Below are positions 56,869 through 64,000 of a DNA stretch of 64,000 bases, one piece after another (the first letter of the stretch is position 1; every line of letters starts with the position of its first letter). The position numbers were made by a program, and so were the translations under genes. This DNA comes from Acinetobacter radioresistens DSM 6976 = NBRC 102413 = CIP 103788. GTDB lineage: Bacteria > Pseudomonadota > Gammaproteobacteria > Pseudomonadales > Moraxellaceae. The notes under the pieces were generated by a model. The model was given only the letters and a program-made list of their open reading frames with translations. It was not told where the DNA came from and did not search any database. The stretch lies in the NCBI RefSeq assembly GCF_006757745.1, contig NZ_AP019740.1:2294001-2358000 (forward strand), written 5' to 3'.

Positions 56869-58131
56869 ATGGCGGTACGTTTTTTTCATACTTCAGATTG
56901 GCACTTGGGGCAGTTTTTCTATAACCATTCGCGGCAGTATGAACATCAACAGTTTCTGACCTGGCTTATAGAACAGATTAAAGACAAACAGCCACATGCG
57001 CTACTAATTGCTGGTGATGTTTTTGATGTGATTAATCCGGCATCTAGTGCTCAAAAGCAGCTCTATCAATTTCTGGCCGATGCGCACTCTGCTGCTCCCC
57101 ATATGCAAACCCTGATGATTGCCGGCAACCATGACTCTGGTTATCGTCTTGAACAGGTTGAACCTTTACTTGAGAAATACAATGCAAAAACAGTCGGTAT
57201 CGTGCGCTGGAATACCGAGCATCGTCTTGATTTCGACCGGCTGATTTTACCTATTCATAATGAATATCAAGAAATAGTTGCCTGGTGTATTGCACTGCCC
57301 TTTTTACGCCCGGCTGAAATTACCGGTCATGGTGAAGCAACCCAAGACAGCCAGCAGGCAATCGAATACATACATCAGGCACTTATTAAGGAGGCCTTGC
57401 AGCGTAAAACTGCAGATCAGGCATTAATTCTTATGTCTCATGCACATATGCAGGGTGCTGATGAATCTAAAGAGTCGGAACGGCCCATCATTATTGGCAA
57501 CCATGAAGCACTTTCGACTGAACTGTTTAGCCCTGAAATTGATTATGTGGCTTTGGGTCATCTACATAAACCACAGAAAGTCCAGTCTCCACATGTCCGT
57601 TATAGTGGCTCTCCGATTCCTCTTTCATTTAGCGAACTCAACTATAAACATCAGGTACTTGAGGTCAATATTGATCCGGATCTATCTGAGAATAGACTCG
57701 AGATGAATCCGCTTTATATTCCGCGTACTGTACAGCTACACCGCTTGAGCGGTGAACTCGATGAGGTATTAACGCAGCTTACCTTACTACCTGCAGGAGA
57801 AATTTCTGATATCGACCAGCGTGATTATCTTGATATTGAATATTATAGCCTGACTCCGCCTCCACCTGACTTACGCAAAAAAATTGAAGATCTGCTCCCA
57901 CCCGAGCGCTATCGGCTGGTGCGGATTAGCCGAAAATATTTACAGCAGAGTTCATCTGAAGTTCATGCATCTAAAATTGATCTGGCACCGCCAACCCCTG
58001 AACAGCTCTTTGAACAGTTATGGCAAAAAATGGGCTATAGTCAGGATGAACAGGTCAAGCAAGATTTTATGACACTACTGCAAGATGCACAGCAGTCAGA
58101 ACATAAAGTGAAAACGGCGGATAATACATGA
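56869..58131 (+). CDS. sbcD: Exonuclease subunit SbcD (Mre11-like)
   Basis: The 420-residue nuclease has the metallophosphoesterase motifs in order: FHTSDWHLGQ, LIAGDVFDV, AGNHDSG, SHAHMQG and ALGHLHKPQ, which bind two Mn2+ ions. With SbcC it cleaves DNA hairpins and double-strand ends. I start it at ATG 56869 (MAVRFFHTSD); a GTG 27 bases earlier is possible. The stop overlaps the sbcC start (ATGA), so the two subunits are translationally coupled. Confidence 0.95.
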   Translation: MAVRFFHTSDWHLGQFFYNHSRQYEHQQFLTWLIEQIKDKQPHALLIAGDVFDVINPASSAQKQLYQFLADAHSAAPHMQTLMIAGNHDSGYRLEQVEPLLEKYNAKTVGIVRWNTEHRLDFDRLILPIHNEYQEIVAWCIALPFLRPAEITGHGEATQDSQQAIEYIHQALIKEALQRKTADQALILMSHAHMQGADESKESERPIIIGNHEALSTELFSPEIDYVALGHLHKPQKVQSPHVRYSGSPIPLSFSELNYKHQVLEVNIDPDLSENRLEMNPLYIPRTVQLHRLSGELDEVLTQLTLLPAGEISDIDQRDYLDIEYYSLTPPPPDLRKKIEDLLPPERYRLVRISRKYLQQSSSEVHASKIDLAPPTPEQLFEQLWQKMGYSQDEQVKQDFMTLLQDAQQSEHKVKTADNT

Positions 58132-61100
58132 AAATTGTACGCCTAAAACTCCAGAATCTGGCTTCTTTGGCGGGTGAACAGGAAATCGATTTTGAGGCTG
58201 ACCCTCTACAGCATGCTGGTCTGATTGCTATTACTGGCGCCACAGGTGCAGGAAAATCGACCCTGCTGGATGCGATGTGTCTGGCATTATTTAATAAAAT
58301 TCCCAGATTAAAAACCCATGAAGGTAAGCTCAAGGATGTCAGTGGCCAAGACGTACAGATTGATTCAACTCTCAATATCCTGCGGCGAGGAACAGCCCAT
58401 GCCTATAGTGAGCTTGAGTTCATCGCCCAGAACCAGAAACGCTATATTGCCCGCTGGGAATTAAAACGTGCACGCGGACATGCCGAAGGTAAATTACAGG
58501 CAGTGCAGCGTGCATTGGTCTGTGTCACTGATGGCAACATGCTTACAGACAAGGCTAAAGAGTGTGATAAACAGGTATTGGAGCTGATTGGCCTGAGCTT
58601 TGAACAGTTTACCCGGGCCGTACTTCTGGCGCAGTCAGAAGTTGGAGCTTTTTTAAAAGCCAAAGACAATGAGCGGGCTGACTTACTGGAATACCTGACC
58701 AATTCCAATATTTTCAGTCTGGTGGGTAAGGCTGCGTTTGAACGGACCAAAATGGTCCGGATACAGCGAGAAAAATTAAATGAGCTGATTGGCCATGTAG
58801 AGCTGCTCAGTACTGAACAGATGGCGCAACTCGAAGATCAATATAAAGCACGACAACAGCAAGTGCAGCAACTTGAGCAACAGCGCCAGATTTTAAGAAA
58901 TGAGCTGCAATGGCATAAAAGTCACGACCTGCTCTACACTCAGATACAGGCCAAGCAGGAGTTTTATCAGGTCCAGCTGGATGCCAACCAGAAGCTGGGT
59001 GAACAGCGCCAGCGTTTACAACAGCTTGAGCAGTTCGCCTCCATTCGTCCAGTCCTGCTTCAGCAAAAACGCTGTGAGCAGCAATTGCAGAATCTTGAAA
59101 AACAAATTTCTCAACACCAGCAGTTGTTCCAGCAGGTTTGTGAAGAGTATCAGACAGCACAAAAAAGCTGTCAGGCAGCCAGAACTGCAGTAGAAGATGA
59201 AAAGCTGCGTCAGAACCAGCTAGCTCCCTATTTGAATCAGGCCAAGCAGTTATTGGACCAGCGGAAGCTAATTGAGAGTCAGTATACGCAGATACGCAAT
59301 AAACTTAAGGAAAAAACTGCTGAACAACAGCAGCAACTTGAACAGTTACAGCAGGCACAGCAACAATATCAGCAGCTGGAAAATATACAGCAGCAACTAC
59401 AGCAGCAACTTGCACAAAGCCAGCAATTGTGCGGTTTTGATAGTGAACCGCAAGCTAGTTTACAGCACCTGAAAGCCTATATAGCTCAGGCTCAACAGGC
59501 ATCGGAACTGTACACGCAAGATCAAATTGTCCATCTTCAAATCCAGCAGGATTCAATTGAACAGCAACTTCATAAACTGGTTCAACATGCAGGTAATGCC
59601 AACCAGCTTGAGAAAGAACTGCGTGATTTGTATCAGCAGCGTGAGCAACAGCTGGAACGCACCTATCAGTTTGAACAGCTCCAACACCAGCTGGAACGTT
59701 GGCAGATACACTATAGTGAACATCAAAGCCTCGACCAGAATATTCATCAATTAAAAAGTGAGATTCAAGAGCTGCACACTGCAATGCTGGAACAGCACTC
59801 AGCTTATGAGCATGACAAGAAAGAGCGTGAACTGTTACAGAAGCAATTACAGCAACAGCGTCTACTCTTTTCAGAAAATATTGAGCAGTTACGTGCAGCT
59901 CTGCAGCCAGATGAACCGTGTATGGTCTGCGGCAGCCAGCAGCATCCTTATCGTGAACAGCAGCATTCACTTGAGAAATCATTGCTGGCTATACAGGAAC
60001 AGCAGGAAAAAAATTATCTGCAAAAAGAACAGGAAGCTCAAAATCAGTGGCTGGCTGCCCGGCAGCAGTATCTAAAACAGGAAACCGTCCTGTCACATTT
60101 GCAGCAACAGCAGCAGTACTCTCTTGAACAGATACAGCAATTACAACAGCAGCTTCAGCACAAATACAGTTTTTCCGGGCTAGAGCTTCTATGGGAACAG
60201 CCCCCCGAACAATTGCTTTTAAAACTAGGAGAGCTACAACAGGTTCAGCTTAAAGTACGTGAACAGCTTGATTTTAATATTACAGAAACTCAAAAGACCC
60301 AGTCGCAGTATAATGAATTGGTTCGGCAACTCGAAAAGCTTCGAGCACAATGTATCCGTGCACAGCAATTACAACAGCTCGCTACTCCAATTTTAAAGAA
60401 ACTGCCTTCAAGTCAACATTCAGACTGGCATGACAATAGCCTTCAAGAAGCACAACATATTTATCAGGTCTTCCAGAATCGCTTGTTACAGCTTGAGCAG
60501 CTAAATACTCATAAAGGCTCAGTAGAGCAGCTAAACCTAAAATTACAGCCTCAACAGCTTCAATATCAATATTTAAATACGCAAATTGTTCAATTAGAGC
60601 AAGAGCTGGAACAGCTCAAGCAGCAAGGTCTAGATAATGTTGCACAGGTTAAAGAATTAACGCTGAAAGTTGCCGGACAAACTTATGAACAGGCCCAACA
60701 TTGGCTGGATGACCTTACGCAACAGCTTTCCATACTGGAACAATCCTACTTGGAAAAACAGCAATATTTTGAAGGACTTCAGCAAAACTATCAGCAGCAG
60801 CAATCCAAAATTTCTCAATTTCAGGCGACCCGGCAGCATGTTCAGCAGGAATATACGAATATATATGCCCAAGTTCAACACTGGCTCAATGATCATCCTG
60901 ACTATTCCTCTGAACTGATTGAGTTTTTAGTATTACAAGATGTGACAGAAGAACAGCGAATACGTCAACTGATTCAGGCGAACGATCGGGGTCTATCTGA
61001 GGCAAAAACTGCCTTAAATACCCTACAGGAACAGTTTGAACAGCATCTTGCTACCAAACCGGCTCATGAGTTTGAACAGTTACAGAGTTTGCTTGAAAAT

Positions 61101-61730
61101 CTGGAAATACAGCTAGAACATACTTATCAGGAACGTGATCAGCTAAGAACAAAACTGGAAATCCAGCAGCATAATTTGCATAAGCAGCAACAGTTTCAAA
61201 AACAGATTGTGCAGGTACAGCAGGAAGAATACCGTTGGAGCCGTATTTCGGAGCTGATTGGCAGTGCAGACGGTGCACGCTTTAAAAAACTTGCTCAGGA
61301 ACATCACTTGGATATTCTGGTCGAATATGCCAACCAGCAGCTTCAACCATTAGCACCACGCTACCAGTTGCAACGAATTGAAGACAGTCTGGGACTGGCT
61401 ATTATTGATCACCACATGAACGGCGAAGTCCGGCCGGTCCTGTCACTCTCTGGCGGAGAAACCTTTTTGGTTTCACTCGCATTGGCGCTGGCAATTGCCA
61501 ACATGGCTTCAGGTTCCATGAAAATCGAATCTTTATTTATTGATGAGGGTTTCGGTACGCTAGACCCGGCATCTCTACATGTAGTCATGGATGCACTGGA
61601 CCGTTTACAGGGTCAAGGCCGTAAAGTAACCTTAATTTCACACGTACAGGAAATGCATGAGCGTATTCCTATCCAGATTCAGGTGAAAGCGGTTGGCTCT
61701 GGTGCCAGTCGGATTCAAATTGTTGGTTAA
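58128..61730 (+). CDS. sbcC: Exonuclease subunit SbcC (Rad50-like SMC ATPase)
   Basis: The 1200-residue ATPase has Walker A GATGAGKSTLLDA near the N-terminus and the signature LSLSGGETFLVSLALALA with Walker B SLFIDEGFGTLD near the C-terminus. Between them is a very long Gln-rich coiled coil. The zinc-hook CMVC is Cys598/Cys601, exactly at the middle, as expected for two arms of equal length. The coiled coil is unusually rich in CAG/CAA codons. It forms a complex with SbcD that removes DNA hairpins and blocked ends. Confidence 0.96.
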   Translation: MKIVRLKLQNLASLAGEQEIDFEADPLQHAGLIAITGATGAGKSTLLDAMCLALFNKIPRLKTHEGKLKDVSGQDVQIDSTLNILRRGTAHAYSELEFIAQNQKRYIARWELKRARGHAEGKLQAVQRALVCVTDGNMLTDKAKECDKQVLELIGLSFEQFTRAVLLAQSEVGAFLKAKDNERADLLEYLTNSNIFSLVGKAAFERTKMVRIQREKLNELIGHVELLSTEQMAQLEDQYKARQQQVQQLEQQRQILRNELQWHKSHDLLYTQIQAKQEFYQVQLDANQKLGEQRQRLQQLEQFASIRPVLLQQKRCEQQLQNLEKQISQHQQLFQQVCEEYQTAQKSCQAARTAVEDEKLRQNQLAPYLNQAKQLLDQRKLIESQYTQIRNKLKEKTAEQQQQLEQLQQAQQQYQQLENIQQQLQQQLAQSQQLCGFDSEPQASLQHLKAYIAQAQQASELYTQDQIVHLQIQQDSIEQQLHKLVQHAGNANQLEKELRDLYQQREQQLERTYQFEQLQHQLERWQIHYSEHQSLDQNIHQLKSEIQELHTAMLEQHSAYEHDKKERELLQKQLQQQRLLFSENIEQLRAALQPDEPCMVCGSQQHPYREQQHSLEKSLLAIQEQQEKNYLQKEQEAQNQWLAARQQYLKQETVLSHLQQQQQYSLEQIQQLQQQLQHKYSFSGLELLWEQPPEQLLLKLGELQQVQLKVREQLDFNITETQKTQSQYNELVRQLEKLRAQCIRAQQLQQLATPILKKLPSSQHSDWHDNSLQEAQHIYQVFQNRLLQLEQLNTHKGSVEQLNLKLQPQQLQYQYLNTQIVQLEQELEQLKQQGLDNVAQVKELTLKVAGQTYEQAQHWLDDLTQQLSILEQSYLEKQQYFEGLQQNYQQQQSKISQFQATRQHVQQEYTNIYAQVQHWLNDHPDYSSELIEFLVLQDVTEEQRIRQLIQANDRGLSEAKTALNTLQEQFEQHLATKPAHEFEQLQSLLENLEIQLEHTYQERDQLRTKLEIQQHNLHKQQQFQKQIVQVQQEEYRWSRISELIGSADGARFKKLAQEHHLDILVEYANQQLQPLAPRYQLQRIEDSLGLAIIDHHMNGEVRPVLSLSGGETFLVSLALALAIANMASGSMKIESLFIDEGFGTLDPASLHVVMDALDRLQGQGRKVTLISHVQEMHERIPIQIQVKAVGSGASRIQIVG

Positions 61731-61789
61731 TATAAGGCAGCTTCATTTTAAACTGCCGGCAGATTTGAAAATAGTTGCTTCGGTGCTGA

Positions 61790-62485
61790 TTATACTTTAT
61801 CTGAATAATCCCGGGTGCCAAATAGCGCTGTTCCAATCCGCACCATGGTAGAGCCGGCTACCACTGCAGCTTCAAGGTCAGCTGACATTCCCATACTCAA
61901 GGTATCCCAAACTTGCGGATGGGCATGAAATGTGCGCACCTGGTTAAATAGTTGCCGGGTATGTTCAAATGCATCAGTATGGCCTGGTGCCGGTATAACC
62001 ATTAGGCCACGCAGGCATAAATTTGGAAGCTGACTGATCATCTTGACCAGCTCTGCAACCTGTTCAGGTGAACACCCATCTTTGCTTTCTTGCCCATCAA
62101 TATTAACCTGAATGCAAATATTTAAAGCAGCTCGCTGTTCAGGTCGCTGAGCAGACAGCCGCTCTGCAATAATAAGACGGTCTACCCCATGTACCCAGTC
62201 AAAATTTTCAGCCAGCAGTTTGGTTTTATTGCGCTGCACGTGTCCGATAAAATGCCATTCAATATCATTTAAATCTTGCAGGCTGTGTATTTTTTCGAGT
62301 GCTTCCTGCAGATAGTTTTCACCAAAACTGCGTTGCCCAGCCTGATACATTTCACGTAAGACGACAGCAGAATGTGTTTTGGAAACTGCCAGTAATTGTA
62401 CTGCGTCATCTGCACGTCCTGCTTTGTGGCTTGCTTCTTGAATCTGTGCCAGAACCTGATCACGGGCATCTTGAAGTTTATTCAT
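61790..62485 (-). CDS. yggS: YggS-family pyridoxal-phosphate homeostasis protein
   Basis: The 231-residue PLP-binding protein has LLAVSKTHSAVVLREMY with the PLP lysine, FGENYLQEALEKI, WHFIGHVQRNK and the C-terminal LSMGMSADLEAAVVAGSTMVRIGTALFG, the hallmark of the family. It keeps free PLP low and affects amino-acid metabolism. I prefer ATG 62485; the frame extends to 62533 without a better start. It is divergent from pilT, a common neighbourhood in gammaproteobacteria. Confidence 0.94.
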   Translation of the reverse strand: MNKLQDARDQVLAQIQEASHKAGRADDAVQLLAVSKTHSAVVLREMYQAGQRSFGENYLQEALEKIHSLQDLNDIEWHFIGHVQRNKTKLLAENFDWVHGVDRLIIAERLSAQRPEQRAALNICIQVNIDGQESKDGCSPEQVAELVKMISQLPNLCLRGLMVIPAPGHTDAFEHTRQLFNQVRTFHAHPQVWDTLSMGMSADLEAAVVAGSTMVRIGTALFGTRDYSDKV

Positions 62486-62608
62486 TGACTGAGTTCTCAT
62501 TTTGCCAAGTTTTTTTAAATTCCCTGTATTCAACTGTTGGTTCAGCTGAGGGAAAGCCGTATTATTCTACAAAATAATCAAGAATTCTTTTACGGTGGCG
62601 GGGACATT

Positions 62609-63646
62609 ATGGATATTACAGAACTTTTGGCATTCTCGGTTAAAAATGGTGCCTCAGACTTACATCTTTCAGCAGGAATGCCGCCGATGATCCGGGTCGA
62701 TGGAGAAGTCCGCCGTATAAATCTGCCGGCACTTGAGCATAAGGATGTACACCGTCTGGTCTATGACATTATGAATGACAAGCAGCGCCGTGACTATGAA
62801 GAACTGCTGGAAACCGATTTTTCTTTTGAAGTTCCCGGTGTCGCCCGTTTCCGTGTGAATGCATTTAATCAGAACCGTGGAGCTGGTGCAGTCTTCCGGA
62901 CCATTCCATCGAAAGTACTGACTATGGAAGATCTAGGCATGGGCCAAATCTTCCGTGATATCTGTGACTACCCACGTGGTATTGTTCTGGTTACTGGCCC
63001 GACAGGTTCGGGTAAGTCAACCACGCTGGCAGCAATGCTCGATTATATTAATGAAAACCGTTATGACCATATTTTAACAGTAGAAGATCCGATTGAATTC
63101 GTACATCAGTCTAAAAAATGCCTGATTAACCAGCGTGAAGTCCACCGTGACACACATGGCTTTAATGAAGCCCTGCGCTCAGCCTTACGTGAAGATCCGG
63201 ATATTATCCTGGTAGGTGAGATGCGTGATCTTGAAACTATCCGTCTGGCACTGACTGCGGCAGAAACTGGTCACCTGGTATTTGGTACCCTGCATACCAC
63301 ATCAGCTGCAAAAACAATTGACCGTGTAATTGACGTATTTCCTTCTGAAGAAAAAGATATGGTTCGTGCCATGCTATCTGAGTCACTTCAGGCTGTGATT
63401 TCACAAACACTCCTCAAGAAAAATGGTGGTGGTCGTGTAGCCGCCCATGAAATCATGATCGGAATACCGGCCATCCGTAACCTGATACGTGAGAATAAAG
63501 TTGCTCAAATGTATTCTGCTATTCAGACCGGCGCCAACCATGGTATGACTACCCTTGACCAAAGCCTGAAAACTTTAGTCTCTAAAGGCGTCATCAGCCC
63601 GCAAACTGCCCGTATGGCAGCAAAACAGCCCGAAGCTTTTATGTAA
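62609..63646 (+). CDS. pilT: Type IV pilus retraction ATPase PilT
   Basis: The 345-residue ATPase has GASDLHLSAGMPPMIRVDGE at the N-terminus, Walker A TGPTGSGKSTT, the Asp box EDPIEFVHQSKK, Walker B EDPDIILVGEMRD and the AIRNLIRE motif required for retraction. The length matches PilT proteins. It drives pilus retraction, and with it twitching and DNA uptake, at the cytoplasmic face of the pilus base. I place the start at ATG 62609 (MDITELLAF). The next gene, pilU, follows 28 bases later. Confidence 0.96.
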   Translation: MDITELLAFSVKNGASDLHLSAGMPPMIRVDGEVRRINLPALEHKDVHRLVYDIMNDKQRRDYEELLETDFSFEVPGVARFRVNAFNQNRGAGAVFRTIPSKVLTMEDLGMGQIFRDICDYPRGIVLVTGPTGSGKSTTLAAMLDYINENRYDHILTVEDPIEFVHQSKKCLINQREVHRDTHGFNEALRSALREDPDIILVGEMRDLETIRLALTAAETGHLVFGTLHTTSAAKTIDRVIDVFPSEEKDMVRAMLSESLQAVISQTLLKKNGGGRVAAHEIMIGIPAIRNLIRENKVAQMYSAIQTGANHGMTTLDQSLKTLVSKGVISPQTARMAAKQPEAFM

Positions 63647-63674
63647 TTTGCAATGTAATTAAGTGAGATAGCAC

Positions 63675-64000
63675 ATGGACTTTAATGACTTGCTTAACCT
63701 GATGATGGAACAAAAAGCATCGGATCTGTTTATTACTGCCGATGTTGAACCGTCAATGAAGATTAATGGCCAGATTGTTCCGGTTTCAAAAAACAAACTG
63801 ACTGGTGAGATTGTCGGACAGCTAATTCATGCAATTATGACCGATAAACAGCGGCAGGAATTTGCAGATACACGTGAATGCAACTTTGCTATCACTAACC
63901 GGGAAAAAACAGCCCGTTTTCGGGTCAGCGCCTTTCAGCAGCGTGATTTACCCGGCATGATTTTACGCCGGATTGAAACACAGATTCCAACAATGGATGA
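63675..64000 (+). CDS. pilU: PilT-like retraction ATPase PilU, N-terminal part (runs off the window)
   Basis: The first 108 codons read MDFNDLLNLMMEQKASDLFI then TADVEPSMKINGQIVPVS, the N-terminal domain of PilU, the PilT-dependent retraction accessory ATPase. It follows pilT on the same strand, as in most pilT-pilU loci. The ATPase core lies beyond the window. Confidence 0.92.
   Translation, partial: MDFNDLLNLMMEQKASDLFITADVEPSMKINGQIVPVSKNKLTGEIVGQLIHAIMTDKQRQEFADTRECNFAITNREKTARFRVSAFQQRDLPGMILRRIETQIPTMD

Noticed and set aside
59300..60200. CAG/CAA-rich repetitive DNA in sbcC
   Set aside because: It encodes the Gln-rich coiled coil of SbcC in a continuous frame, with no tandem repeat unit; ordinary for this gene.

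Overview
The window looks like a chromosomal segment of an Acinetobacter species. Evidence: moderate-to-low GC, a gene of the ABZJ_00895 family (named from Acinetobacter), a one-piece tmRNA with an ANDE-type tag, and Acinetobacter-like core genes (glpK, emrAB, hemB, sbcCD, pilT/pilU). The species cannot be fixed from this sequence alone.

Layout. (1) 1-6128 is a catabolic block. The end of fumarylacetoacetase, maleylacetoacetate isomerase and a VOC protein belong to the homogentisate branch of tyrosine breakdown. ScoA/ScoB CoA-transferase, the AtoE transporter and a thiolase then take the released acetoacetate to acetyl-CoA. A carboxymuconolactone-decarboxylase-like gene follows. (2) 6129-10464 holds scattered genes (universal stress protein, P-loop kinase, thioredoxin-reductase-like flavoprotein, VIT/CCC1 transporter), gene-poor stretches and a decayed YadA-type adhesin anchor. 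(3) 10635-13165 is the remains of an older integrative element: a lipoprotein gene, a DUF2515-like gene and the broken 5' part of a tyrosine integrase, ending in a degenerate tmRNA 3'-end att site. (4) About 13160-47245 is a 34-kb genomic island inserted at the 3' end of ssrA (tmRNA). A 75-bp direct repeat bounds it, and an intact integrase sits beside ssrA. (5) 47240-64000 is core chromosome: ssrA, glpK, emrAB, thioesterase, hemB, a glycine-oxidase-like gene, a TIGR01777 epimerase, ABZJ_00895, a small Cys-rich ORF, sbcDC, yggS, pilT and the start of pilU.

The island has three parts. Near ssrA is its housekeeping module: integrase, AlpA regulator, Gp3-like putative directionality factor, YqaJ nuclease, DUF932 protein, a zinc-ribbon protein and a YfjJ/Gp2-like gene split by an IS5-family element. 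Next is a run of probable defence genes on the minus strand: a SAM methyltransferase/HNH nuclease pair, then an MmeI-like DNA methyltransferase with a DExH helicase, a small protein and a GIY-YIG-type nuclease. After a strong terminator comes a four-gene operon: a J-like/PspC fusion, a membrane coiled-coil protein, an Hsp70 and a pseudokinase-AAA+ fusion. It faces three plus-strand genes, two of which encode proteins with long Gly/Ala-rich hydrophobic segments. The distal part carries two Fic proteins, a cupin gene broken by an amber codon and an IS3-family element.

The Hsp70/AAA+/PspC operon with its convergent membrane-protein genes is the best candidate for an undescribed system. My hypothesis is a chaperone-gated, envelope-linked defence or stress module. 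Two IS256-family copies, one inserted inside the other in opposite orientation, now sit between the two halves. They landed in the terminator hairpin and leave all seven genes open.
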